Of a stretch of 64,000 bases of DNA, positions 27,652-35,136 are shown in pieces. Made by a program: the position numbers and the translations under genes. This DNA is from Anderseniella sp. (GTDB lineage Bacteria > Pseudomonadota > Alphaproteobacteria > Rhizobiales > Aestuariivirgaceae), in NCBI GenBank assembly GCA_028289645.1, contig JANQOK010000013.1:434001-498000 (forward strand), written 5' to 3'. A model generated the notes under the pieces. The model was not told where the DNA came from. It searched no databases and saw nothing but the letters and a program-made list of their open reading frames with translations. Each line of letters begins with the position of its first letter. The first letter of the stretch is position 1.

Positions 27652-28566
27652 CTAATCCAGGACGATTTCCATTTCGCGCATGGAACGCGCCGACCCCCCT
27701 GCGGTCAGGCCGGTGATCGCGCCGGATGCGTCAACCTCCAGATCGACGGCGATTACGCTCGGCGACGGCGGGGTCATGAAGTAACCCTGGTCGATGTCCA
27801 TGTGGGTCTCCTTGATGCCCATGATGTCGTACAGGAAGCACGCCAGCGGTCCCGCCGCCATGCCGGTGGCGGACTCTTCGGGAATGGCGTAGCGCGGCCC
27901 GAACATTCTGGTCGTCGCGAAGCTGGCAGATGAAGACGGTGACAGGACAAACACATAGTAGCCGATCAGATCAAGTTTCTCGCTGATGTCGGCGATCACC
28001 TGCTGGTCGGGTTCGATGCCGGCAAGTACGTCTTCACTCTTTACCGGAACAATTATGAAACTGTTGCCGGTGTTGACCAACTGGGGTTCCACATCGTCGA
28101 CCATGTCGGCGTCGGTCAGCCCCAGTGAAGCTAAGACGTCCTTCAATGTCACGCCATCAGCCGTCCAGGCGTCCGGGCCACGGTAACTCGGTGCAACCTG
28201 TTCCATGAAGGCCTGTTGACCCTTGATGATGATCTTACGCGGGCCATCGACCGTCATCTTGGATGTTACGCCTTCGGCGACACGACCGGTTTCCGCCATG
28301 TGGGCAAAAGCAGCAATGGTGGCGTGACCGCAATGCGCAATGCGGCGGTTGGGCGTGAAAAAGTCGAACCTGAAACCGGCTTCATCTGACGATGAGACAA
28401 AGGCGGTTTCCGAGAGGCCGATCTTTCCGGCGATCTGAAGCATGTCGGCGTCGCTCAGTTCATCCGCGTCGAAAACAACCCCGGCCGGGTTGCCACCGGT
28501 CCCGTCCTTGACGAATCCATTGACGATGCGAGCGGTTATTTTAGTTTGCGCATGCGCAATGCTCAT
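27652..28566 (-). CDS. PhzF family isomerase
   Basis: 304 residues. The PhzF fold is recognised from NGFVKDGTGGNPAGVVFDA at the N-terminus, the GLSETAFV catalytic Glu motif (about 51-57), FTPNRRIAHCGHATIAA and the second-domain repeat EESATGMAAGPLACFL. PhzF proteins isomerise or epimerise small acids. Divergent from a LysR gene that probably controls it. Confidence 0.93.
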   Translation of the reverse strand: MSIAHAQTKITARIVNGFVKDGTGGNPAGVVFDADELSDADMLQIAGKIGLSETAFVSSSDEAGFRFDFFTPNRRIAHCGHATIAAFAHMAETGRVAEGVTSKMTVDGPRKIIIKGQQAFMEQVAPSYRGPDAWTADGVTLKDVLASLGLTDADMVDDVEPQLVNTGNSFIIVPVKSEDVLAGIEPDQQVIADISEKLDLIGYYVFVLSPSSSASFATTRMFGPRYAIPEESATGMAAGPLACFLYDIMGIKETHMDIDQGYFMTPPSPSVIAVDLEVDASGAITGLTAGGSARSMREMEIVLD

Positions 28567-28572
28567 GTTGAA

Positions 28573-28619
28573 CTCTCCCAGTTTCCAAATTTGTCCTGCA
28601 AATTATCGGAAATTGAGAG
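28573..28619. promoter_or_regulatory. Nested inverted repeat between divergent phzF-like and LysR genes
   Basis: CTCTC (28573-28577) and GAGAG (28615-28619) enclose TTTCC (28582-28586) and GGAAA (28608-28612), with AT-rich centre AAATTT...AAATT. The position between divergent genes fits a LysR-type binding region. Confidence 0.4.
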
Positions 28620-28651
28620 CTATGAGGTTCATAAAGCGATGAGTTTTTTTC

Positions 28652-29614
28652 ATGAATAAATCACGGCAGATGATCCTTCAAAAACTTGCCGCTGCCGCTC
28701 CGGTTCTGGCTGCGGTGTGCAGGTTGAGGAGCTTTACGCTTGCCGCAGCAGAGTTGGGGGTTCATCAATCGGCCATCAGCCACAAGATCAGGAATCTTGA
28801 AGGGGACCTGGGGTTCACCGTGTTTACGCGAACCACCCGAAATGTGGTTCCAACACTGCAGGGCGCGCCGATTTGCGCCGCCTGCGCGACGTCTGCAGAC
28901 GCTCTGGCGGCGGCGTTGGATGCTGTAACCCGCATTCAACAGCACAGCGGGACCACACTGTCTGTGTCTTCCTCTCTGGCAATGAAGTGGATTGTCCCCG
29001 CAATGCCCCGCGCGAGGGCGGGCGGCCTGCAGATCGCCTTGAACATCAGTGACGACCTTACCGACTTCGGTGACACCGAAGATTCCCAGGCAGCCATCCG
29101 GTTTGGCCCGGGTCCATACCCGGGACTGCACGCAACGGTCCTTTGCCGTTGCATGGCAATTCCGGTGTGCAGTCGCAGTACGGCCCGGCCCTTGCTGGGT
29201 GCTGACCGCGACGCCGTGTTGTTGCGGGACACGCGTGCTGAGGACGATGGCACCGACGCCATCTGGGAGCAGTATCTCGGTGGCGATTTGTATCGCAGCA
29301 GCCGGTTTGACACGTCGGTGACATTCGATCGCACGGATGTGGCGATACAGGCGGCGATCGGCGGCCTGGGACATGCGCTTGCCCGAACCCTGCTCGTCGA
29401 GGCCGATTTTGAGGCTGGTGTCCTGGTCAGCTCCGGACCGCCCAAACCTGTCCGGTCGCGATACTGGCTGGTCACCAAACCTGACTTTGCACAGACAGAT
29501 ACCTACAAAAAACTGGCCGCGTGGCTGACGAGCGAGGTTCACCGCAGCGGGCAGATATTGCAGGCACATCTGCGGGCGGACACAGTTCCAGCAAATCAGG
29601 CAGGCGGCAGATGA
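28652..29614 (+). CDS. LysR-type transcriptional regulator
   Basis: 320 residues. A LysR winged helix at about 14-72 (LRSFTLAAAELGVHQSAISHKIRNLEGDLGFTVFTRTTR) is followed by a periplasmic-binding-like domain ending in YRSSRFDTSVTFDRTDVAIQAAIGGLGHALA, which is of the GcvA type. No Shine-Dalgarno is evident before the first ATG; the Met at residue 7 is an alternative. It is divergent from the PhzF gene. Confidence 0.92.
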   Translation: MNKSRQMILQKLAAAAPVLAAVCRLRSFTLAAAELGVHQSAISHKIRNLEGDLGFTVFTRTTRNVVPTLQGAPICAACATSADALAAALDAVTRIQQHSGTTLSVSSSLAMKWIVPAMPRARAGGLQIALNISDDLTDFGDTEDSQAAIRFGPGPYPGLHATVLCRCMAIPVCSRSTARPLLGADRDAVLLRDTRAEDDGTDAIWEQYLGGDLYRSSRFDTSVTFDRTDVAIQAAIGGLGHALARTLLVEADFEAGVLVSSGPPKPVRSRYWLVTKPDFAQTDTYKKLAAWLTSEVHRSGQILQAHLRADTVPANQAGGR

Positions 29615-29620
29615 CATCTT

Positions 29621-29988
29621 GCTTGCCGGCCGGGGCACGGCACGGGCATTGAATTACATATCGTATAGGTCGGTTGGCCGGATAGGCGCACAGATGTTGG
29701 GGACGGGAGGAGCGGTGCCATGTGGAAACGGACTGGCAAGCTGTGGAACACGCTCGGTGCGGCTGAACAGGCCGAACCTTGAGCGATTGGAGCAGGCGGT
29801 GAACGAGCGCGGCATCGGCCGTCTTTCTCGAAGCCGACGATATCCGGCAGGCGTTTGAGAAATCCATAGGCGAAGGTGGTTCCGCACTTGGCGAGATTGT
29901 CAGTTTCGGATCGGCGCAAGCCCCGTTTCTGATTGTCTATGCGCGAGCCCCAGAGGGCAATGTCTTTGAACTTGAGCGGTCCGGATAG
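29621..29988 (+). pseudogene. Decayed VOC/glyoxalase-family gene
   Basis: The last 57 codons (from about 29815) read AVFLEADDIRQAFEKS... ending YARAPEGNVFELERSG and a TAG at 29986, which is the typical second half of a vicinal oxygen chelate protein (metal-ligand Glu in GNVFEL). Upstream the frame is broken: candidate earlier segments lie in two other frames, with a stop at 29666 and another at 29780. No start codon serves the whole. The 524-bp gap between the LysR gene and the Tat-protein gene contains nothing else I recognise. Confidence 0.6.
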
Positions 29989-30138
29989 TTGCCGGCTCAC
30001 GAATTGGTGAGCGAGGTTTATTGCGCTGTCAGCATCCAGAGGCTCGAAAATCGCCGTAAACGAGCTATATTTGTTTATCACCATTGTCGGCCCGCTTTGA
30101 ACGGACAACCGACCGCACACCTTATGGGAGAAACCTGT

Positions 30139-30624
30139 ATGACAAATGTCCTGCTTGACCGTCGAACCCTTCTCGCTGCCGGCGTGACGGTGGTTTCCGG
30201 CCTCCTTGTCCCGACAATCTCCGCTCGCGCGCAAGGCCTTGCACCGACCCCCACAATGCGTGGCGGTGCAAACAACTACCTGCCCAACGCCCCCATTGTG
30301 GAGCGGATCGGCGGCGGTGGCTTCTGGATGTCCGGCACGGTGCGCCGCGCCGGCGATGGCGCGCCGCTGCCGGGTCAGCGCATTCAGATCTGGGCGCACA
30401 CGACCGAAGGCCATGAGCGCGACCCGCACAGCCACGGTGCAACACTCACCGACGAGAATGGCGAGTTCCGCCTCGAGATGCCGCAGATTGTTCCCGCTTT
30501 CGGCCAGCCCCACGCCCATCTCGCCTATGACAGCGGTGATTTTGAAACCGTGTTTCTGCGTCCCATAATGTCGAGCGCGCAAGACACAAGCCTGAGCGCG
30601 GACTTCGTTCTCAAGCCTGCCTGA
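30139..30624 (+). CDS. Tat-exported intradiol-dioxygenase-like protein
   Basis: 161 residues starting at MTNVLLDRRTLLAAG, a twin-arginine signal. The mature domain follows the intradiol ring-cleavage dioxygenase beta-sandwich: GAPLPGQRIQIWAHTTEGH (about 75-92), LTDENGEFRLEMP, then GQPHAHLAY. The paired histidines His125 and His127 match the family's iron ligands, but the two iron tyrosines are not seen; His92 and Phe121 stand roughly where they should be. Thus catalysis as a standard catechol dioxygenase is doubtful. The next gene is a heme-type membrane protein 20 bp downstream. Confidence 0.75.
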   Translation: MTNVLLDRRTLLAAGVTVVSGLLVPTISARAQGLAPTPTMRGGANNYLPNAPIVERIGGGGFWMSGTVRRAGDGAPLPGQRIQIWAHTTEGHERDPHSHGATLTDENGEFRLEMPQIVPAFGQPHAHLAYDSGDFETVFLRPIMSSAQDTSLSADFVLKPA

Positions 30625-30644
30625 CCGCGGCTGGTTGAGCAGGG

Positions 30645-31256
30645 ATGAGCCGGGCACGCACGATCCTGATCTGGGCAGTGCTTGCGTGTGCCCTGATTGT
30701 GCCGATAACCGCAGCAGCAGTGAGCCCGCTTCTCGCGTGGCGCGAGCCGATCTACATAGCGGCAGGGTTCGCAGGCGTTGTGGCGATGGCCCTGATGCTG
30801 GTTCAGCCTCTGCTGATGGGCGGCTATCTGCCCGGGCTTTCTGGTCAGCGCTATCGGCAGGTGCATCGCGGAGTAGGGGCCACCATGACCCTGTTGGTCG
30901 TTGCCCACGTCGCGGGCCTGTGGATCACCAGTCCTCCGGATGTGATTGACGCGCTTCTGTTTGTGTCCCCCACACCGTTCTCTGCCTGGGGTGTGATTGC
31001 CATGTGGGCGATCTTTATGACAGCGTTTCTCGCCACGTTGCGCCGACCGCTCCGCATTCGCCCGGGCACCTGGCGCATTGTTCATACCGTGCTCGCATCG
31101 GTTATTGTTGTCGGCAGTGTGATCCATGCCGTCCAGATTGAGGGAACCATGGAGACCATTTCAAAGGCGGTGCTCTGCGGGCTCATTGTCATTGCGACCG
31201 TGAAGGTCGTCGCCGACCTGCGGGTATGGGAAATTCGAAAACGCCGAACCCGATAG
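30645..31256 (+). CDS. Ferric-reductase-like transmembrane heme protein
   Basis: 203 residues, six transmembrane helices. Four histidines fall in two pairs with equal spacing: His74/His88 and His147/His161, 14 residues apart within helices, the arrangement that ligates two stacked hemes in the ferric reductase/NOX membrane domain. No cytosolic FAD/NAD domain is present, so electrons must come from another protein. Co-directional with the Tat-exported protein and separated by only 20 bp, so the two may work as a pair at the periplasmic face. Confidence 0.85.
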   Translation: MSRARTILIWAVLACALIVPITAAAVSPLLAWREPIYIAAGFAGVVAMALMLVQPLLMGGYLPGLSGQRYRQVHRGVGATMTLLVVAHVAGLWITSPPDVIDALLFVSPTPFSAWGVIAMWAIFMTAFLATLRRPLRIRPGTWRIVHTVLASVIVVGSVIHAVQIEGTMETISKAVLCGLIVIATVKVVADLRVWEIRKRRTR

Positions 31257-31298
31257 ATTGCCTGATCAGGCATAGTGGAAGGGCTGCACGTCGCCGGC

Positions 31299-32177
31299 TC
31301 AGGACAGCTTCTGTCCGAGCAACTGTATCTCGCTGTACAGGTGATCGAAATGACGTGGTTGCAGGGCCTGGCTCTTGAAATAGCGCGCGACATCCAGTTT
31401 GACCGTCTGGGCGCCTTGCGCTTCGCCGTTGCAGAACCTTTCATCGCAGGCAAACCGGCCATCGTGGCTGTCCAGTATCGCGTTGGCAATTGACTGGCCC
31501 CAGGCGGCGAGCAGGCCGGGGTCGCTGCAACTCATCACGTCGTGCCAGGTTTCGTCGTCGCCTTTCATACTCGTCGCCATCATCATGAACAGCGCGCGGC
31601 CCTGTGACCGCACCAGCAGCGGATACACAGGACAGGTTCGGTGGTCCTCAATGACCTTGCGCCACCTGGGCTCCACGGCTGACAGGATCGCGTCTTCGTC
31701 GCGAACGACCTCAATGTTCTTCGGACTTGTCGTTGCCGGCTTTGCGCGCCACACAAGCTTGCTGTGGTCAAGCATCTTGAATCCGACACGGCGAAGCAAC
31801 GCAATGGTCAACCTTGAACTGGTGCTGGTGTAGTAATGCCGGTCGGGATTCCGGGTCAGGTCTCGCAGCATTTCCAGGCCCAGTCCGCCCATCATGCCTT
31901 TCACCACCCGCCGTGCAGGCTTTTCCATGTACCAGGAGTGCGGATTGACGAAACGGATGATCTCACCGTCGACCGAACGATCAGAGTAGATCGCGCCCAG
32001 GTATCCGACAATCCGTCCGCCCGCCATGGCGACGCGTCCGAAGTCCGGCATCTCTGCGAGCCACGAATAGGTAAACAGCTGTCCCCAGCGGTCGCGGCTG
32101 ACGGCCGGGTCCATGTGTGTCTGCAACAGGGTGATGATGTCGTCTATATCGCCGCTTTGCGCGGGACGGATGGTCAT
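31299..32177 (-). CDS. GNAT-like acyltransferase
   Basis: 292 residues. The N-terminal half has the GNAT pattern: MTIRPAQSGDIDDIITLL, then GRIVGYLGAIYSDR, then YTSTSSRLTIALLRRVGFKML (the late helix typical of position-specific N-acetyltransferases). The C-terminal 130 residues form a second, unrecognised part. The stop is 4 bp inside the polysaccharide-deacetylase gene downstream of which it lies, showing coupled translation and a joint role in cell-surface sugar modification. Confidence 0.75.
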   Translation of the reverse strand: MTIRPAQSGDIDDIITLLQTHMDPAVSRDRWGQLFTYSWLAEMPDFGRVAMAGGRIVGYLGAIYSDRSVDGEIIRFVNPHSWYMEKPARRVVKGMMGGLGLEMLRDLTRNPDRHYYTSTSSRLTIALLRRVGFKMLDHSKLVWRAKPATTSPKNIEVVRDEDAILSAVEPRWRKVIEDHRTCPVYPLLVRSQGRALFMMMATSMKGDDETWHDVMSCSDPGLLAAWGQSIANAILDSHDGRFACDERFCNGEAQGAQTVKLDVARYFKSQALQPRHFDHLYSEIQLLGQKLS

Positions 32178-32971
32178 GGTGAGAAAACCTGATCTGCTGC
32201 CAGAAACCTGGCGGCCTGGTGCCTGTTCAGCGTGTCGAAGAGCGTCTCGGTGAAATCCCAGGAGGCATCATCCATGACCGCATGGTGTGTCAGGTAACCG
32301 GTCGGCGCAGTGCTTTCCTCTGGGTTTGCGCGCGCGCGGGCTAATCGGTCGAGCAACTGGTCAAGGGTGGATGCGGTGCCGGAAAACACGCCACCGCGTT
32401 TCCACGACACCGGGTCGCAATGGCAGTTCGTAACCTTAAAACCGGCTTTGGAATGTCGCAGTGCATTCTCACCAAACGCCGACAACCCGCCATAACCGGC
32501 CTGGGCCAGGTGAGGGGGCAACTCGTCCGCTATCCGGTTCCACGGTGGTACGACGACTGGAGTGAACCTGTCGCCAAACGTTTGTAACAGCGTGGCGCGA
32601 CCCTGCTGCAATTCATCCATCAGAGTTTTCAATCCGCGGTGCAAGCCAAGTTCCCAGGCCCCTGTTTCGTCCGCCGGACTGTGATCGATGTGGGCATATC
32701 CGTGCTGCAGCACAAACACCCTGCTTGATGAATTGACCGGCTGCTGCAGTGAACCGTGCAGCGTTGCCGGGATGACTGCCAGGCCAAGCGGAATATGGAA
32801 CCGCTCAGACAATTCGACAAGTTTAGCAAGCCTTGGCCCGTCGCTGACGGCGTCGTCATCACGCCACCAGAATGATGCGGTCAGCCCGGCGGCCTGCCAG
32901 CGGTCCAGTTCGTCGTTCAGTCGCGACCATTGCGACGCCGGATCTGATTGGGTGAACTGCTGCGAAGGCAT
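32174..32971 (-). CDS. Polysaccharide deacetylase-like protein
   Basis: 265 residues. WWRDDDAV (Asp38-Asp40) carries the catalytic base and metal Asp, and LQHGYAH (His90, His94) the metal histidines of the NodB/CE4 family. The rest follows the deformed barrel. No signal peptide is seen, so it may act in the cytosol on a nucleotide- or lipid-linked sugar. The neighbouring GNAT gene overlaps it by 4 bp. Confidence 0.82.
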   Translation of the reverse strand: MPSQQFTQSDPASQWSRLNDELDRWQAAGLTASFWWRDDDAVSDGPRLAKLVELSERFHIPLGLAVIPATLHGSLQQPVNSSSRVFVLQHGYAHIDHSPADETGAWELGLHRGLKTLMDELQQGRATLLQTFGDRFTPVVVPPWNRIADELPPHLAQAGYGGLSAFGENALRHSKAGFKVTNCHCDPVSWKRGGVFSGTASTLDQLLDRLARARANPEESTAPTGYLTHHAVMDDASWDFTETLFDTLNRHQAARFLAADQVFSP

Positions 32972-32988
32972 GCTTGATCAATCTCGCT

Positions 32989-33930
32989 CTAGACCGCCGG
33001 CCCGGGCAGGTTCTCAGTGTCGGTGACGCCAGCCATTTCATCCATCACCCAGTTGCGGAACGCGTCGATGGCCGGTTCGTCGCGGCGCGCGTCCAGGCAC
33101 ACGATGAAGAACGAGTAGTTGGTTTTTAGGCGAAGATCAAACGGCGCCACCAGGCGGCCGGCGCGGATGTCCGGTTCGGCCAGGCTGGTGCGGCCCAGAA
33201 CCACACCCCCGCCGCTAACTGCAGCATCGATGGCATGGTCGGCCACGTTGAAATGCAGGCCTGAACGGCCCGGGTCGACACTAGTGACGCCGGCTGCCTT
33301 GAGCCAGTCCGCCCAGGTCTGCAGCACGAAGAAGCCCTGATGGGTGTCGTCATGTATTAGCGTGTGGTGCTGCAGGTCTTCCGGCTTGCGGATGGCGTTT
33401 GGGCCCTCGAGCATGGACGGGGCGCACAACGGGGTCATGAACTCATCTGTAAGCTTGACCGAGTGATGGCCAGGATATTCGCCGGGACCGAAGCGGATGG
33501 CGATATCGATATCATCCATTTCCAGGTCGGACTTGGTCACCGAGGCGGAAATGCGCGCGTCGATGTTCGGGTGCCGGGCGATGAAACGGTAGAGCCGGGG
33601 GCTGAGCCATTTGGCGGTGAAGGCGGGCCCTGCTGCGATGGTCAGCACATTGGTCTGCTGCCGGCGGCGCAACTGGCGCATGGTGCGGTGCAGGTGTTCG
33701 AATGCCTCGTGGATACCGGGCTGGATCAGGCGACCGTTCTCGGTCAGTTCCACCGCCCGGTTGAGACGGTTGAACAGCTTCAGGCCAAGATGGTCTTCAA
33801 GCTGGCGGATCTGATAGCTGAGCGCGGCCGGTGTCACCGACAGTTCTTCGGCCGCGGCCTGAAAACTCATCAGGCGCGATGCAGCTTCAAACGCTTTCAG
33901 CGCGGTCAGTGGGGGGAGACGTTCAGGCAT
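32989..33930 (-). CDS. LysR-type regulator, GcvA family
   Basis: 313 residues with an N-terminal helix-turn-helix (LPPLTALKAFEAASRLMSFQAAAEELSVTPAALSYQIRQLEDHLG) and the GcvA effector-domain signature RSGLHFNVADHAIDAAVSGGGVVLGR. It is divergent from the 55-residue protein gene at 34086, a usual place for the target of autoregulated LysR proteins. Confidence 0.93.
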   Translation of the reverse strand: MPERLPPLTALKAFEAASRLMSFQAAAEELSVTPAALSYQIRQLEDHLGLKLFNRLNRAVELTENGRLIQPGIHEAFEHLHRTMRQLRRRQQTNVLTIAAGPAFTAKWLSPRLYRFIARHPNIDARISASVTKSDLEMDDIDIAIRFGPGEYPGHHSVKLTDEFMTPLCAPSMLEGPNAIRKPEDLQHHTLIHDDTHQGFFVLQTWADWLKAAGVTSVDPGRSGLHFNVADHAIDAAVSGGGVVLGRTSLAEPDIRAGRLVAPFDLRLKTNYSFFIVCLDARRDEPAIDAFRNWVMDEMAGVTDTENLPGPAV

Positions 33931-34085
33931 ATGTCACACAAAATTTATTTAACTGGTAGGCAGAATAACTCGTTTGCGCAGCACAATGGAAGTCCCTATT
34001 TTCAGTTTCAGCAGATCAGGACGCGTTTCTCACACCTGAACCACCCAAACCGGCGATTTGCCAAAAAACAAAGGAATTCAGTGTT

Positions 34086-34253
34086 ATGAAAGACAAAAAT
34101 GCACATATCGACGCGGATGTCATCGAGTTCTACATGCGCAAAGCCCATACCGAGCGCTCAATCGCGGTCACCAGCGCATTTGGCGGATTGGTTGAAATGG
34201 TAAAGAATATCTTTACTGCTCCGGAAGCCGGCAACATGGCTCGCGGCCACTAG
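34086..34253 (+). CDS. 55-residue protein, unknown function
   Basis: The frame runs from ATG 34086 to TAG 34251-34253 and reads MKDKNAHIDADVIEFYMRK... ending MARGH. It has a single amphipathic helical region (ADVIEFYMRKAHTERSIAVTSAFGGLVEMV, with a basic patch AHTER) of the type seen in small DUF1127-like or RSP_7527-like alphaproteobacterial peptides; that comparison is from memory. AAGGA lies 12 nt before the start. It has its own strong terminator and is divergent from a GcvA-type LysR gene. Confidence 0.6.
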   Translation: MKDKNAHIDADVIEFYMRKAHTERSIAVTSAFGGLVEMVKNIFTAPEAGNMARGH

Positions 34254-34267
34254 ATATCCCTAAGTGT

Positions 34268-34283
34268 CCTGCCCGCGGGCAGG
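34268..34283. repeat. 16-bp perfect palindrome
   Basis: CCTGCCCGCGGGCAGG, 14 bp after the stop of the 55-residue gene and upstream of its main terminator. It could act as an accessory hairpin or mark an mRNA 3' end. Confidence 0.5.
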
Positions 34284-34329
34284 GCGTTTGCCTCCTGGTG
34301 TATTCTCCCTCCCTATCCCAGGTGCTCAC

Positions 34330-34369
34330 AGCAGGTTGTGCTTCGAAAAGAAGGCAACCTGCTTTTTTT
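34330..34369 (+). terminator. Strong rho-independent terminator of the 55-aa gene
   Basis: A 9-bp stem AGCAGGTTG/CAACCTGCT, with an inner CTTC/GAAG pairing, is followed by seven T. Only the plus strand has the T-run. Confidence 0.9.
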
Positions 34370-34408
34370 GTCCGGGGGCAGCAGGCGGCTGCCAACTGAA
34401 CAATCCGC

Positions 34409-35047
34409 TCAGGACTCCTTGACCCGTGCAAACATATGCAGGTCCAGGCGTTCTCCTTCGGGGGTCAGGACTTCCTTTTCAAGGCACCCTTCATGCTTGA
34501 ACTTGGTGCCCATGAGCGAAAACAGGATCTTGCGGTTTTTCGATGTAATCCTGAGGCTCATCTTGTCTATGTTGCGATGCTCGAAGAAAGCCTCGACCAA
34601 TGGCCGGGCCGTGTCTTTCAGCACGCCTTTGCCCCACCATTCCTTCTCTCCGATGGCTGCGGTCATGCTTGCCCTGCGATGCAGCAAGGTCACATCGATC
34701 TGGAAGAAGCCGATCAGCTTCATGTTCGGTTTGGCGAAAATGCCGATCAGGTATTTGTGCAGGTTGTTGGCGCGGCCAATGTAGTTCTGCAAATCCTGTA
34801 CGGTCATGTTGAAGGCAGGCAGGTTCATGCCGGCCAGCAGGTCGGCATCGTTCAGCCACTCAGTGAATTCGGTATTGGCGTCGGGCTTCCGCAGACTGCG
34901 CAGATAGTATTCGTCCAGGTCAAGCTGGAAAGCTTTGCCCTGCGGCGGCGCAGGAATCCGGGCCTTGCTGCTCATTTTGCCTGATGTGCTCAAGCGGGGC
35001 TGCTTTGTCTTTGGCATTTTGGGCATGGGATCCAGGCCTGCTTTCAC
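34409..35047 (-). CDS. GNAT acetyltransferase, RimJ/RimL type
   Basis: 212 residues. The family core is visible: KPNMKLIGFFQIDVTLLHRRASMTAAIGEKEWWGKGVLKDTARPLVEAFFE (EWWGKGV is the acetyl-CoA binding loop), then DKMSLRITSKNRKILFSLMGTKFKHEG. The N-terminus is uncertain; several Met (at 35026, 35017, 34975) could start it. It lies 89 bp after the P450 gene on the same strand. Confidence 0.82.
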   Translation of the reverse strand: MKAGLDPMPKMPKTKQPRLSTSGKMSSKARIPAPPQGKAFQLDLDEYYLRSLRKPDANTEFTEWLNDADLLAGMNLPAFNMTVQDLQNYIGRANNLHKYLIGIFAKPNMKLIGFFQIDVTLLHRRASMTAAIGEKEWWGKGVLKDTARPLVEAFFEHRNIDKMSLRITSKNRKILFSLMGTKFKHEGCLEKEVLTPEGERLDLHMFARVKES

Positions 35048-35136
35048 TGTGCTCGAAAAGTGTCCGTGTTCGTGAGCCTATTTGTACGCAATACGAAAAA
35101 CCGTGCAACGGGAATTCCAATCACCCCGGGAAAGCT

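Noticed and set aside
29596-30657. Long open frame on the minus strand (353 codons) across the VOC remnant and the Tat-protein gene
   Set aside because: It is antisense to the recognisable Tat-exported protein and VOC tail, has no ribosome-binding site and shows no domain-like sequence (Cys/Arg/His-rich shadow composition).
31259-31272. 14-bp palindrome TGCCTGATCAGGCA between converging genes
   Set aside because: Too short, with no loop or T-run for a terminator, and between two gene ends, so not a promoter site. Chance is likely.
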